DNA of 64,000 nt from Nocardiopsis mwathae (GCF_014201195.1 NZ_JACHDS010000001.1:5394001-5458000); one strand, 5' to 3'; shown: positions 40,558-51,084, counted from the first letter of the stretch. The notes: a model not told the origin generated them from the sequence alone. Translations and numbers: made by a program.

Positions 40558-41472
40558 ATGCCCCATCTGACCGACGACGACGTCCTGCGGCTCGCGCGCT
40601 CGCCCGGGGGCACCAGGGATGCGCTACAGGGCCTGCGCGCCCACCTGCAGGCGTGTGCCTCGTGTTCGGCCCGGGTCGCGGGCACCGAGCGGCTCGCCTC
40701 CGTCCTCAAGGGCGCCGAGGCCGAGGTGCGGCCGCCGTCCTTCGACGAGCTCGTGGCGCCCGCCCTCGCCGCGCAGCAGGCTCCCGACGCCGGAGGTGGT
40801 GCCCGTGCCCTGTCCGCCGCGGGAGCTGCGCGCTTGGTCGCGGCCCTGCTGCTGCGCCAGGCCCGCCAGGTGCCCATCGCCTTGTGGCCGCTCACCGGCC
40901 TCGGCCTGGCCGCCCTGCTCGCCTTCGTGTGGCGGGTGCCCGACCCGGTGTTCGGCGCACTGGCCTTCGGGCTCGGCGTGACGCTGCTGACCGTGGGGGC
41001 GGCCCTGGTGGTCTGTTCCCCGCGCCGGTCGCCGGGCGCCGAGATGATGCACGCGATGCGTGTCGGCCCGGCGGTGGTGTGGCTGGTCCGGCTGGCGTTC
41101 GTGACGGGCGCGGTGCTGGCCGCCTCCGCCGGGGCGTCGGTGGCCGCGGCGGTGCTCTCGGGCGCGCCGCAGGACGCGGCCGCGCTGATCGCCTCCTGGC
41201 TGGGGCCCGCGCTGCTGGGCACCGCGCTGACCGCCTTCGGCACGGTGTGGCGCGCCCCCGCGGTCGGCGCCGCCATGGGCCTCGGGTCGTGGCTGATGAG
41301 CGTCGCCATCGCCCTGAACGGCGGATGGATCGGCGCCCTGCCGGGACCGGTGTCCGCTACGATCGGCCCGCTATGGACGACTACTCCGCCGAATCTGGTG
41401 TTGACGGCGGTGATTCTGGCCGCGGCGGTGTGGCTGGTCTCCCGCCCCGACCGGTCACTGGCCGCAGACTGA
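40558..41472 (+). CDS. Membrane anti-sigma factor with zinc motif
   Basis: A 304-residue protein. The N-terminal cytoplasmic domain has the ZAS motif HxxxCxxC (H29-LQA-C33-AS-C36). The rest is about seven membrane helices rich in Ala/Leu/Val. It lies directly after the ECF sigma gene, the normal place for its anti-sigma. The large membrane part is unusual; it may sense a membrane-active compound handled by the neighbouring ABC transporters. Confidence 0.82.
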   Translation: MPHLTDDDVLRLARSPGGTRDALQGLRAHLQACASCSARVAGTERLASVLKGAEAEVRPPSFDELVAPALAAQQAPDAGGGARALSAAGAARLVAALLLRQARQVPIALWPLTGLGLAALLAFVWRVPDPVFGALAFGLGVTLLTVGAALVVCSPRRSPGAEMMHAMRVGPAVVWLVRLAFVTGAVLAASAGASVAAAVLSGAPQDAAALIASWLGPALLGTALTAFGTVWRAPAVGAAMGLGSWLMSVAIALNGGWIGALPGPVSATIGPLWTTTPPNLVLTAVILAAAVWLVSRPDRSLAAD

Positions 41473-41494
41473 ACCACCGCGGTGGGGCTGGGGC

Positions 41495-42349
41495 GTGGCT
41501 GTGCGTCTGGTAGTCGAGGGCCTCGCACACACCTACCGGCGGCATCGGGTCCTCGACCGGGTCGACGTCGAGTTCGGACCGGGGATCCTGGGGCTGCTGG
41601 GCCCGAACGGCGCGGGCAAGACCACGCTGCTGCGGTTGCTCTCGGGGGTCCTCACCCCGCGTGTCGGCCGTATCCGGGTCGGCGGCCACGACCTGCGGAC
41701 ACGGTCGGGCCGCCGCGCGCTGCGGCGGGAGCTCGGGTACCTGCCCCAGGCGGCCGAGCTCCCGGCGGACATGTCGCCCCGCGCCTTCCTTGACTACGCC
41801 GGGCTGCTCAAGGCCGTCGCGGACCCGGCCGAGCGCCGCCGCCAGGCCGACGACCTCATCGGCCGCCTGGGGTTGGACCACGACGCCGACCGGGCGATGG
41901 GGGCGCTGTCGGCGGGGACCCGGCGCCGTGTCGGGGTGGCCCAGGCGCTCATGGGCGACCCGCGCCTGGTCCTGCTGGACGAGCCGACGGAGGGCCTGGA
42001 CCCTGAGGAGCGCATCCGCCTGCGCGTCCTGCTCAACGGCATCGGTGCGGGGCGCACGGTGGTGGTCTCGACGCATCTCCTCGACGATGTGCAGGCGGTG
42101 TGCTCCCAGGTCGCGGTGCTCGACCGGGGACGGACGGTCTACACCGGGCCCGCCGGGGATCTCACCGAGATCGCCGCCGACCGCGTCTTCGAACTGCCTT
42201 CCGACGCCGCCGAGGCGGGTGACCCCTGCGGCGGGGTCGCGCGGCGCGTGATCGCCGAGAACGCGCCGCCTGGAGCACGCCCGGTCCCGCCCACCATGGA
42301 AGAGGGGTACGCGGCCCTCATGCGCGACCTCCGCGCGGGCGGACGGTGA
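41495..42349 (+). CDS. ABC transporter ATP-binding protein
   Basis: A 284-residue ATPase: Walker A GPNGAGKTT, a signature variant LSAGTRRRVG, Walker B LVLLDEPTEGLDP and switch STHLLDD. The C-terminal extension ends PPTMEEGYAALMR, which is shared with the ATPase at 44854 (ending LEDGYIALMR), so the two are paralogues. GTG start at 41495. It follows the anti-sigma gene closely and may be cotranscribed. Confidence 0.88.
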   Translation: MAVRLVVEGLAHTYRRHRVLDRVDVEFGPGILGLLGPNGAGKTTLLRLLSGVLTPRVGRIRVGGHDLRTRSGRRALRRELGYLPQAAELPADMSPRAFLDYAGLLKAVADPAERRRQADDLIGRLGLDHDADRAMGALSAGTRRRVGVAQALMGDPRLVLLDEPTEGLDPEERIRLRVLLNGIGAGRTVVVSTHLLDDVQAVCSQVAVLDRGRTVYTGPAGDLTEIAADRVFELPSDAAEAGDPCGGVARRVIAENAPPGARPVPPTMEEGYAALMRDLRAGGR

Positions 42350-42448
42350 CCAGGACGGGCCCGCACGCCCTCATGCGCCTCTGAACCGACCTCCCTCGGT
42401 TCGCTACGTACTTCCACGCAATCGAAACGCGTCGGAAGGAAGTCGGCG

Positions 42449-43252
42449 ATGACCACCTCGGAGCTGACCGGGAGAACCCGCGCCACCGCACGGGACGATC
42501 CGCCCCTCGCCCTCCTGAGCACACTGGCCTTCACCCGGCTCCGCCACGGCCTGCCCCTGTGGGCCGCGCTCCTCCCACCCCTGGTGATGGGCGCGCTCCT
42601 GGCGCTCACCGTGTTCACCGCCCCCACCGACACCCGCGACCTGGTCTGGGACCACTGGCTGGCCCTCACCCTGTATCTGTGGGCGGTCGTGGCACCGATG
42701 TCCGCGGGGCTGTACGCCATCGGCGCCCACCAGGCCGACGAGGACGCCAAGCGGGTGATGTACGCCTACGCGTTCCCCCGCCACCGCCACCTCATCGCGG
42801 CGCTCGCCACCGTCACCGCCCTCTGGGCCGCCTCCGCGCTGCTCCTCACCTCGCTGATCACCGCCGCGGCCCTGGTGCACGGAACCCCCGCCGACGCCCT
42901 GACAGCGCTGCCCGGGACGCTGGTGCCGGTCCTGGCGACCCTGCCCACGCTGGTCCTGTGCCTGCTGGCCGCCGAAGCGTGGGGCATGGCCGGCCCGGCA
43001 TGCGTCGGCGTGGCCGGGATGCTCTTCGGCGCTCTGACCGGCGACAAGCCCTACTGGTGGGCCATCCCGCCCGCGTGGCCGACACGGTCGGTCATCCCGA
43101 TCGCGGAAACACGCGGCATCGGCGACTACTTCGCCCCCGACCACCCCCTGCTGGACCCCGCCGCTCTACCCGCCATCCTGGGCGCCGCCGCCGTCCTCAC
43201 CACCGTGCTCGTGGCCGTCGGCGCCTGGTACATCGACCGAAAGGAGGTCTGA
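42449..43252 (+). CDS. ABC permease (lantibiotic-immunity MutE/EpiE-like)
   Basis: A 267-residue six-helix membrane protein. The motif VMYAYAFPRHRHLIAALATV and ending WYIDRKEV are shared with the next permease (LVYAYAFPRHRLLIGRFLAL, HVDRKEL), so they are a duplicated pair as in LanE/LanG systems. It belongs to an operon with the ATPase at 44057. A role in export of, or protection from, a membrane-active peptide is inferred. Confidence 0.82.
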   Translation: MTTSELTGRTRATARDDPPLALLSTLAFTRLRHGLPLWAALLPPLVMGALLALTVFTAPTDTRDLVWDHWLALTLYLWAVVAPMSAGLYAIGAHQADEDAKRVMYAYAFPRHRHLIAALATVTALWAASALLLTSLITAAALVHGTPADALTALPGTLVPVLATLPTLVLCLLAAEAWGMAGPACVGVAGMLFGALTGDKPYWWAIPPAWPTRSVIPIAETRGIGDYFAPDHPLLDPAALPAILGAAAVLTTVLVAVGAWYIDRKEV

Positions 43253-43253
43253 G

Positions 43254-44056
43254 ATGACCCTCACCGGCTCCGACCGCACCTCACCGCGGGAGATCCGTGA
43301 TGATCCCGCACTGGGCACCGTCGTCGCAGTGGAGCTCACCAAGCTCCGCCGCGGGTTCCCGCTCTGGCTCTCCACCGCACTGCCGCTCATCCTGATCCTG
43401 CCCCTCGGGCTGATCGCCGCCGTCTCCCCCGAAGGGCGCGCCGGCGACGTGTGGGGGATCTGGTTCAGCGTCACGCTGATGTTCTGGGGCCTGTCCATGC
43501 CGATGGGGGCCGCACTGTACGCGGCCATGTCGGTGCGCGCCGACATGGCGTCCCGGCGGCTCGTCTACGCCTACGCCTTCCCCCGCCACCGGCTGCTGAT
43601 CGGCAGGTTCCTGGCCCTGCTCGTGCTCGGCCTGGGCAGCGCCCTCCTGCTCACCGTGCTGCTGGCGGCGGTAGGGGTGATGCTCGCCGGTCCGCAGGCC
43701 GCCGCACCGGTCCCGGCGGGGGTGCTGGTGCCCTGGCTGGGCGGTGCCGCGACCCTGGCGCTGTGCCTGGTCATCGCCGAGCGGTGGGGCACCGCGCCCG
43801 CGGTCGGCATCGGAGTGCTCGGCACCCTGCTGGGCGCGACCGTCGCCGACACCGCAGCCTGGTGGTTCATCCCCATGGTGTGGCCGATGCGCGCCGTGGT
43901 GCCGCTCGCCGGTGTCGAAGCCAGCGGGGTTCCGCTGCAGCCCGGCGACCCCCTCCTCTCGCTCGCCCCCCTGCCCATCGTCGCTGTCCTGTCCCTGGCC
44001 CTGTCCGCCGCGCTGCTCGCCGCCGGGGCCCGCCACGTCGACCGCAAGGAGCTCTA

Positions 44057-44057
<1 letters not shown>
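43254..44057 (+). CDS. ABC permease (LanG-like partner)
   Basis: A 267-residue six-helix protein homologous to the preceding permease. It starts one base after that gene's stop, and its own stop overlaps the ATPase start (TAATG). LRRGFPLWLSTALPLILILP and WFIPMVWPMRAVVPLAGVEA are matching segments. Together with the 42449 and 44057 products it would form a LanFEG-type exporter. Confidence 0.82.
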
Positions 44058-44773
<716 letters not shown>

Positions 44774-44779
44774 GGCGGC

Positions 44780-44819
44780 ACGGCCCTGGGGGTGCGCCGC
44801 GGCGCACCCCCAGGGCCGT
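44780..44819. terminator. Perfect 19-bp hairpin between convergent operons
   Basis: Arms 44780-44798 and 44801-44819 are exact reverse complements with a 2-base loop. It lies 7 bases after the plus-strand ABC operon and 35 bases before the stop of the minus-strand ABC gene. It is very GC-rich with no T-run, as common in actinomycetes, and should stop transcription from both sides. Confidence 0.8.
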
Positions 44820-44853
44820 CAGGGGACACCGGCGGCGACGTCGCCAGGTCGGG

Positions 44854-45801
44854 CTATGGCAATACACCCGGGACCGACTCCCCGCGGGTGCCCTGAGCCC
44901 ACTCTCCTTCCCCGGCACCCCAACGCATGAGTGCGATGTAGCCGTCCTCCAGGTTCGGGGCGGCGGGCCGCCCGCCGGGCGGTGGCTCGGCGGCGACGAC
45001 CCGGAGTACCGACCGGGACGCGTGGACCACCGCAGTGTCTTCCTTCAAAGGCGTGCCGACCGGCACCTCATAGACGCGGCCGCGCCCCACGGCGGTCAGT
45101 TCGCTGACCGCGCCGTGGAAGACCAGGCGGCCGCCCCTCAACACCGCCGCCCGGGGACAGCTCTGCGCCACATCGTCGAGGATGTGGGTGCTCAGCACGA
45201 CCGTGCGCTCCCGCCCCAGCGACGCCAGCAGCGAACGGAAGCGCAACCGCTCCTCGGGGTCGAGGCCCGCGGTGGGCTCGTCGACGACGAGCAGCCCGGG
45301 GTCGCCGAGCAGGCTCTGCGCGATACCGATACGCCGCCGCATCCCGCCGGAGTACGTGGCGATCCTGCGGTCGGCCCGTTCTGCCAGACCGACCTGGACC
45401 AGCAGCTCCTCGATCTGGGCGCGGCGGGCCCTGCGGTCGCCGATCCCCTTGAGCAGCGCCATGTAGTCGAGGAACTCCCAGCCGGTCAGGTCCGGGTAGG
45501 GGGTCAGCTCCTGCGGCAGGTACCCGGTGGAGTGCTGGGCGGCCCGGCGGCCGCTCGCGGTTGCGAGGTCGTGCCCGCCCACCGTGACCCGCCCGGCGCT
45601 TGGGCGCAGGACTCCGGACAGGACACGCATCAGGGTGGTCTTGCCCGCCCCGTTGCCACCCAGCAGGCCGAGCACGCCGCCCCCGACCGCCAGGTCCACC
45701 CCGTCCAGGGCACGCACGCCACCCCGGAAGGCCTTCGTCAGCCCGCTGACCCGGATGTCCATGCGCCCGCTTTCCGCCTGATCGTCGCTGCCGTGTCTCA
45801 T
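44854..45801 (-). CDS. ABC transporter ATP-binding protein
   Basis: A 315-residue ATPase: Walker A GGNGAGKTT (Gly in place of the usual Pro), signature YSGGMRRRIGIAQSLLGD, Walker B LLVVDEPTAGLDP and switch STHILDD. The C-terminal tail PPPGGRPAAPNLEDGYIALMR is shared with the 41495 ATPase. The ATG at 45801 overlaps the permease stop, supporting that start over the ATG at 45759. Last gene of the ECF-driven minus-strand operon. Confidence 0.88.
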   Translation of the reverse strand: MRHGSDDQAESGRMDIRVSGLTKAFRGGVRALDGVDLAVGGGVLGLLGGNGAGKTTLMRVLSGVLRPSAGRVTVGGHDLATASGRRAAQHSTGYLPQELTPYPDLTGWEFLDYMALLKGIGDRRARRAQIEELLVQVGLAERADRRIATYSGGMRRRIGIAQSLLGDPGLLVVDEPTAGLDPEERLRFRSLLASLGRERTVVLSTHILDDVAQSCPRAAVLRGGRLVFHGAVSELTAVGRGRVYEVPVGTPLKEDTAVVHASRSVLRVVAAEPPPGGRPAAPNLEDGYIALMRWGAGEGEWAQGTRGESVPGVLP

Positions 45802-46589
45802 CGGCGCCGCCCCGCGACCAGCCCGGTGAGGAGAAGGAAGGCGGCGGTCAGGGCCGCCAGGACGGTGAGGTTCACCAGGGCTGAGCCGGTGCCCGGCGGG
45901 GGACTGAGCACCCCCGACAGCTCATGGTTCGCCCACACCGGCCGGGCCCCCAACCACGCCGCTGCCGGGTAGCCGCCGCCCGGGGACAGCAGGGTCCCGG
46001 TGGGCGTGGGCAGCGGCATCAGCGCGGGCGAGGCGATCGTCGACCACAGCCACACCACCGCGGTGACCACCCGTGCCAGCGCCACCGGCAGCAGAACGCC
46101 CATGAGCGCGGCGAAGGCGGTCAGCACCACCGCCCCCGGCACGATGACGAGGAGGAAGGCGCCCGCCGCCGCGGCCAGCGGCCCCGGACCACCGTCGGCC
46201 ATCGCCGCCGGAACCGCGCACACCAGTACCACCAGCAGCGGCGGAAGCAGGGCCACCCCCAGCGGCGCGGCGAGCAGCGCGGGCAGCCGGACCCCGGCAG
46301 GACAGGGGGCGGCGGCCACGAGCTCGCCCAGGCCGGGGCGCAGCCCCCGCTCCACCCGGTCGGCCAGCGCCACCCCGATACCCAGCGTGCACAGGACGCC
46401 GGTGAACGGGGCGGCTTCGCCGACGTGGGCCACCCCATCGGCGATCTCGGCGGGAGAGCGCCAGGCGGCCACCAGCGCCAGCAGAGAGAGGGGAGCCACC
46501 GCGAACCACAGGGTCCGGCGCCGCACCGCCATGTACGCCTCATACCGCAGTGTCCCGGCAAGAGCCGGGACGAAGGACATGGCTGTCAT
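45798..46589 (-). CDS. ABC transporter permease
   Basis: A 263-residue membrane protein with about six helices (TLWFAVAPLSLLALVAAW, LAALTAAFLLLTGLVAGRRR). It overlaps both neighbours by 4 bases. It forms a transporter with the 44854 ATPase; the substrate is unknown. Confidence 0.8.
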   Translation of the reverse strand: MTAMSFVPALAGTLRYEAYMAVRRRTLWFAVAPLSLLALVAAWRSPAEIADGVAHVGEAAPFTGVLCTLGIGVALADRVERGLRPGLGELVAAAPCPAGVRLPALLAAPLGVALLPPLLVVLVCAVPAAMADGGPGPLAAAAGAFLLVIVPGAVVLTAFAALMGVLLPVALARVVTAVVWLWSTIASPALMPLPTPTGTLLSPGGGYPAAAWLGARPVWANHELSGVLSPPPGTGSALVNLTVLAALTAAFLLLTGLVAGRRR

Positions 46590-47203
46590 TCTCGTCGCTT
46601 CTCCATCTCCATCAGGCTCTCGGCATCACCCAGTCTCCGCACCACGAGCCACAGCAGGAGCGCCGCGATGGGTGCCACCAGGGCGGCCTGCGGCAGAGGG
46701 AGGACGACCAGCCCGTTCACGAAGAGCACCTTCGCCGACCACACCCCCATCACCAGGCCCGACCCTGCTGCAGCGGAGCCGGTACGCACCGTGCCCCAGA
46801 GGCCGGCGGCCATGCACAGTCCGCAGGACGCCCAGGCGGCGACGACCGCGGGGAACGGATCCGGGCCGGGAGACCCCAGGGCCAGCGCGGCGATGGGAAG
46901 CGCACCCGCCACGAACACGCTGCCAGCCGCGGGGGCAAGGCGGCGCAGCACCGAGACCGGATAGGAGGCCGGCAGGGTGAGCTGGAGCTCCATGGCCCAC
47001 TCCCGCCCCGCCACACTCACCGCGGCCAGCCCGGCCGTCAGTGCGAGAACCGCCTGCGCGGCCCACAGCACGAGCGGCCCCAGCTCCGAGAGCACGAAAG
47101 CGGCCGCGAACAGGGACACCGCGACCACCACCGGGGCCGCCACAGCAGCCGCGCCTCCGCGCTTGGCCTCATGGGCCCACAGCGTCGCACTCGCATTCTC
47201 CAC
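46586..47203 (-). CDS. ABC-associated membrane protein, first gene of the ECF-controlled operon
   Basis: A 205-residue membrane protein with five or six helices (VVVAVSLFAAAFVLSELGPL, VLWAAQAVLALTAGLAAVSV), similar in style to ABC-2 permeases. The GTG at 47203 is chosen because the ECF-type promoter ends right at it, exactly as for the sigma gene; the frame is open upstream to 47305. Its stop overlaps the next permease start. Confidence 0.75.
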   Translation of the reverse strand: MENASATLWAHEAKRGGAAAVAAPVVVAVSLFAAAFVLSELGPLVLWAAQAVLALTAGLAAVSVAGREWAMELQLTLPASYPVSVLRRLAPAAGSVFVAGALPIAALALGSPGPDPFPAVVAAWASCGLCMAAGLWGTVRTGSAAAGSGLVMGVWSAKVLFVNGLVVLPLPQAALVAPIAALLLWLVVRRLGDAESLMEMEKRRE

Positions 47204-47238
47204 ACCGGGTACGTAGCAACACAGCAGCCCGTGGTTCA
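47203..47238 (-). promoter_or_regulatory. ECF-type promoter of the minus-strand ABC operon
   Basis: On the minus strand TGAACC (47233-47238) and CTACGT (47211-47216) are 16 bases apart, then a GTG start follows. The block TGCTACGTACCCGGTGTGGA is identical to that before the sigma gene. The spacer sequence differs, so the conserved parts are likely under selection. Confidence 0.72.
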
Positions 47239-47326
47239 CTCCGGCGGGACCCTGCGTCGCCCCATCGGCGCTCCAGGGACTCGCCTTTGCGGAGAAGCCC
47301 CGCAACTCTCCACTGTGCGGCCGGGG

Positions 47327-48010
47327 TCAGCCTTCCTCGCCAGGGCGGGGAGCCACGAGCTTGGCGTCGTAGGCGAAGATCACCGCTTGGACCCGGTCGC
47401 GGACGCCCAGCTTGGGAAGGAGCCTGCCGACATGCGTCTTCACGGTGGCTTCCGCCATGTGCAGTCGCTCGCCGATCTCCAGGTTGGAGTGCCCCCGGGC
47501 GATCTCGATGAGGACCTCTCGTTCTCGGTTGGTGAGTAGCGCCAACTTCTCCTGGACCTCATCCCGGGGACACTCGTTTTCGGCTAGCTGGGGTGTGACC
47601 AGATCGAGCAGCCGGCGCGTCAGCGTGGGTGCCACGATCGCGCCTCCGCTCAGCACCGCGCGCACACCCGCCAGTAGCTCCTCGGGACGCGTGTCCTTGA
47701 GCAAGAATCCACTGGCACCGGCGCGCAGCGCCGGGTAGGCGTATTCGTCGAGGTCGAACATGGTCAGGATGAGGACACGCACCTCGGGGTGGGCGGCGAT
47801 GATCCGGCTGGTCGCCTCGATGCCGTCGGTTTCGGGCATTCGCACGTCCATGAGGACCACATCGGGAAGAAGCGACCGTGCCTGGAGCACGGCGGCCTCG
47901 CCGTCGCCGGCTTCCCCCACCACGTCCATGTCGGCCTCGGACTCCAGGATCATCCGCAGCCCCCTCCGCTGGAGTGGTTGGTCATCGACCAGGAGAATGC
48001 GGTGGCTCAC
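47327..48010 (-). CDS. NarL/LuxR-family response regulator
   Basis: A 227-residue regulator. The receiver domain has the phospho-acceptor in VVLMDVRMPETDG and Lys in GFLLKDTRPEEL; the C-terminal LuxR HTH is LTNREREVLIEIARGHSNLE then ATVKTHVGRLLPKLGV. The GTG at 48010 overlaps the kinase stop. It is paired with the kinase at 48007 and likely controls the ABC genes at 49352-51084. Confidence 0.92.
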   Translation of the reverse strand: MSHRILLVDDQPLQRRGLRMILESEADMDVVGEAGDGEAAVLQARSLLPDVVLMDVRMPETDGIEATSRIIAAHPEVRVLILTMFDLDEYAYPALRAGASGFLLKDTRPEELLAGVRAVLSGGAIVAPTLTRRLLDLVTPQLAENECPRDEVQEKLALLTNREREVLIEIARGHSNLEIGERLHMAEATVKTHVGRLLPKLGVRDRVQAVIFAYDAKLVAPRPGEEG

Positions 48011-49278
48011 GCCTGTCCCTTCGCTGAGATCGATCTGCCCATCGGCAACTCGGCTTCGACGGCCCAGCCTCCTCCCGGCCGCGGGCCAGTCCGGATCTCC
48101 CCACCCTGGATGCTCACCCGCTCCCCCAGCCCCGTCAGGCCCGAGCCCACTTCGCTCCACAGCCCCGCTGCGCCGGCCGACGTTCCGTTGTCGGTGACAC
48201 TCAGCCGGATCCGGCCGTCTACGGCCTTGACCCGGACATGGGCTCGCGCATCGGTCCCCGCATGCTTCGCTACGTTGGTCAGCGCCTCCTGGACGATGCG
48301 AAAGACGCACAACCGCAGGCGGTCCGGCAACAGGGTGAGATCGACTGCGCAGTCCATGTCCACCGCCAAGCCCGTCGCACGTACCCGGTCGACGAGTTCG
48401 TCCACATCACGGCTGTACGGTTGCCCAACGCCCTCGTCCCGGAGCAGTCCTAACACATCGCGTACTTCGGCCAGCGCTGCTCGGCCGGTTTCGGCCACAG
48501 TGGCCATGGATTCGATGGCGCGCTTGGGCTGTTTCTCGGCAAGGAGAACCGCTCCGTCGCTGAGCGAAATCATCACCCCGAGGCTGTGTCCGACGACGTC
48601 GTGCATCTCACGGGCGATCCGGGTGCGCTCAACCTCCTTCGCCCAGCGGGCGCGCTGGTCACGCTCCTGCCGGAGTCGACGGGCCTCGGACTCGGCAGCG
48701 GCGAGGGCGCTGCGGCGGTTGCGTACCACGAGCGCCAGTACGCCGGTCGCCAGAGCAGTAAGGACCATGCTCAACGCGGTGACGATGCGGATCAGGGCGT
48801 TCAGGAGCAGCGCTTCCTCATCGGAGATCTCCCCGAAGAGATTCTGCGGAAGCTCCGGGAAGGGTTGCACCGCGAGGACGCCGATACCGACAGCGAACAG
48901 GGCTGACGCGGACAGCCCCGCCCCCGGCGGTCTGCGCACCAGCACGTGGTAATAGGCGATGAACAGCCCCAGTTCGCCCCCGACATGGGCGCCCGCGGCC
49001 AGCCAGGACACCAGGGAGATCGCCAGGATCACAGCGAAGACCGTCATGGAGTGCCGCCTGCGACCCACCAGTACTGCGCACAGCAACACGTGGACGACCA
49101 CGAGTAGGGGGTCCGGTCCGTAGTTGACCACGAGGAGGGGAAGCCCGAGGAGGAACAGCGCAGCCGGCACGGCGCAGTCGACGACCGTCGCCCTCGCGCC
49201 CGATGAGGATGGGTTGTGGGGGGAGCCCGCAGATCGGGGCTCCGTGCCCTCGGTGACGCGCCTGATCAACGGGGTCAT
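48007..49278 (-). CDS. Sensor histidine kinase (HisKA_3, DesK-like)
   Basis: A 423-residue kinase. N-terminal membrane helices lie at about residues 30-160 (AALFLLGLPLLVVNY, AVILAISLVSWLAA). The phospho-accepting His is in TRIAREMHDVVGHSLGVMIS, and the HATPase has ALTNVAKHAGTDARAHV and GSGLTGLGERV. The ATG at 49278 fits; the longer frame to 49455 does not. It is coupled to the response regulator. The input is probably envelope stress or a drug. Confidence 0.92.
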   Translation of the reverse strand: MTPLIRRVTEGTEPRSAGSPHNPSSSGARATVVDCAVPAALFLLGLPLLVVNYGPDPLLVVVHVLLCAVLVGRRRHSMTVFAVILAISLVSWLAAGAHVGGELGLFIAYYHVLVRRPPGAGLSASALFAVGIGVLAVQPFPELPQNLFGEISDEEALLLNALIRIVTALSMVLTALATGVLALVVRNRRSALAAAESEARRLRQERDQRARWAKEVERTRIAREMHDVVGHSLGVMISLSDGAVLLAEKQPKRAIESMATVAETGRAALAEVRDVLGLLRDEGVGQPYSRDVDELVDRVRATGLAVDMDCAVDLTLLPDRLRLCVFRIVQEALTNVAKHAGTDARAHVRVKAVDGRIRLSVTDNGTSAGAAGLWSEVGSGLTGLGERVSIQGGEIRTGPRPGGGWAVEAELPMGRSISAKGQA

Positions 49279-49351
49279 CCACGCACCGTCCCGTCCATTG
49301 TCCGATTCGAGCCCGACGTGTTCCGCGTGGCGGGCGTCGCCAAGGGGCGCG

Positions 49352-50176
49352 TCAGCGCGTGTCCCGCCTTCGCAGCAGCACGTAGGCCACACCCAGTGCG
49401 ACGGCAACGTAGCAGCCGAATACGACGGCGCTGCTGCCCAGGCCGAGAACGGCATCCGGCGCGGGCACCTTCATCAGCTGGCTGCCCGCGCTCGTGGGAA
49501 GGAAGGCGGCGGCCTTCTCCGCCATGGTCCGGGGTAGGGCCATAGGTAGCAGGGGAAGGAGGAAGAGCACACCGAACATCAGGGTGATCCCCCCGGCTGA
49601 GCTGCGCACGATCGTCCCCAGAGCCAGCCCCAGCAGGGCGATTCCGGCCAGATACACCCCAGTTCCCACCAGCGCGCGGACAACCGTTGCATCCATCGGC
49701 CACCCGACACCCAACACGTCCTCCAGCCCTGGTCGAGTGAGGAGGAACGCTGCCAACGCCACCGGGACCATCACCAAAAGGGTCGACACTCCCAGCACCA
49801 GTGCCTTGGCCATCAGCAACCCTCCGCGACGAGGAGCGGCGGCCAGCGTCGAGCGAATGAGACCGGTCCCGTACTCGGAGCTGACCGCGAGCACGCCCAG
49901 CGCAGCGATGGCCACCTGCGCCAGCCCTACACCGCTCAGAGTCAGGTGAGTGGGGTCGACGAGCATCTCCAGTGGCGGGGTCCCGCCCTCCGCGTCCACC
50001 TTCGCCACCACCACGGCCGCGAAGCCGAACCCGACGGTCACCAGCGCGGCGACCGCGTACAACACCGCTGTCTGTGGCAGCGTCCACAACTTCAGCCATT
50101 CCGACCGCACGATCCCGCCCCAGCTGAGGCGCGCCTGGTCGAGCTCCTGCCCTGTTCGCGTCGTCACCTTCGTCAC
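49352..50176 (-). CDS. ABC-2 type permease
   Basis: A 274-residue membrane protein with six helices. IVRSEWLKLWTLPQTAVLYA is the typical N-terminus of ABC-2 permeases, and VSSEYGTGLIRSTLAAAPRR the conserved loop. It overlaps the ATPase gene at 50173 by 4 bases. The exporter is likely induced by the adjacent two-component system. Confidence 0.87.
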   Translation of the reverse strand: MTKVTTRTGQELDQARLSWGGIVRSEWLKLWTLPQTAVLYAVAALVTVGFGFAAVVVAKVDAEGGTPPLEMLVDPTHLTLSGVGLAQVAIAALGVLAVSSEYGTGLIRSTLAAAPRRGGLLMAKALVLGVSTLLVMVPVALAAFLLTRPGLEDVLGVGWPMDATVVRALVGTGVYLAGIALLGLALGTIVRSSAGGITLMFGVLFLLPLLPMALPRTMAEKAAAFLPTSAGSQLMKVPAPDAVLGLGSSAVVFGCYVAVALGVAYVLLRRRDTR

Positions 50177-51084
50177 CCCTTCCGCGTCGCTCCGCGGTAC
50201 TCCACCGCGTCCTGGGTCAACCTCATGAACGTCTCCTCCAGTGAGTGGCCCTGGGTGAGAACCTCGTACACGTCGATCCCCTGTTCACGGGCGACCAGGT
50301 CGATGTCGTTCCGCTCCACGCCCGACACGTCGAGCGTCCGGTTACCGAGCGGAGTGCACTCGCCGCCGAGCTGTCCGAGCGCACGAGCCAGGCCCGCCGA
50401 ATCCGATGCGGTCACCCGGAACACGCGTCCGTCGTTGGTGAACTCGTTCATGGAGGCGTCGGCGATGAGCGCGCCACGTCCGATGACGATGACCCGTTCG
50501 GCGATCTCTGCGATCTCCGCCATCAGGTGTGAGGAGACCAGGACGGTGCGGTCCTCGTCCGCCAAGCCGGTCAGTAGATCGCGGAGCCAGCGGATTCCCT
50601 CCGGGTCCAGCCCGTTGAACGGCTCGTCGAGGACAAGGGTCCCCGGGTCGCCCAGCAGAGCCGTGGCCAACCCGAATCGCTGCCGCATCCCCAGGGAGAA
50701 ACCCCCGGCGCGACGACGCCCGGCGTCGGAGAGCCCCACCAGTTCCAGAACCTCGTCGACCCGGCCAACAGGGATGGAGTGCGTGTGAGCGAGCGCTCTC
50801 AGGTGGGTGCGGGGGCTTCGCCAGGGGTGGAAGAAATCGCTGTCCAGAAGCCCACCGGCAACACGCATCGGAGCGGGGTGCTCTGCGAACGGTTCGCCGT
50901 CGATCAGAGCGCGCCCGGCCGTGGGCCGGTCCAGCCCCAAGAGCAGCCGCATGGTCGTGGACTTCCCCGCGCCGTTCGGCCCGAGAAAGCCCGTCACGAC
51001 CCCCGGCCGGACGGTGAAACTCAGCTCGCGGACCGCTGAGGTGGAACCGAAGCTCTTAGTCAGCTCTTCGGCTTGAATCGCCAT
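50173..51084 (-). CDS. ABC transporter ATP-binding protein
   Basis: A 303-residue DrrA-like ATPase: Walker A GPNGAGKST, signature FSLGMRQRFGLATALLGDPG, Walker B LVLDEPFNGLDP and switch SSHLMAE. The ATG at 51084 has AAGGAGG upstream. Partner of the 49352 permease. The 176 bases upstream to the next gene should carry the promoter. Confidence 0.9.
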   Translation of the reverse strand: MAIQAEELTKSFGSTSAVRELSFTVRPGVVTGFLGPNGAGKSTTMRLLLGLDRPTAGRALIDGEPFAEHPAPMRVAGGLLDSDFFHPWRSPRTHLRALAHTHSIPVGRVDEVLELVGLSDAGRRRAGGFSLGMRQRFGLATALLGDPGTLVLDEPFNGLDPEGIRWLRDLLTGLADEDRTVLVSSHLMAEIAEIAERVIVIGRGALIADASMNEFTNDGRVFRVTASDSAGLARALGQLGGECTPLGNRTLDVSGVERNDIDLVAREQGIDVYEVLTQGHSLEETFMRLTQDAVEYRGATRKG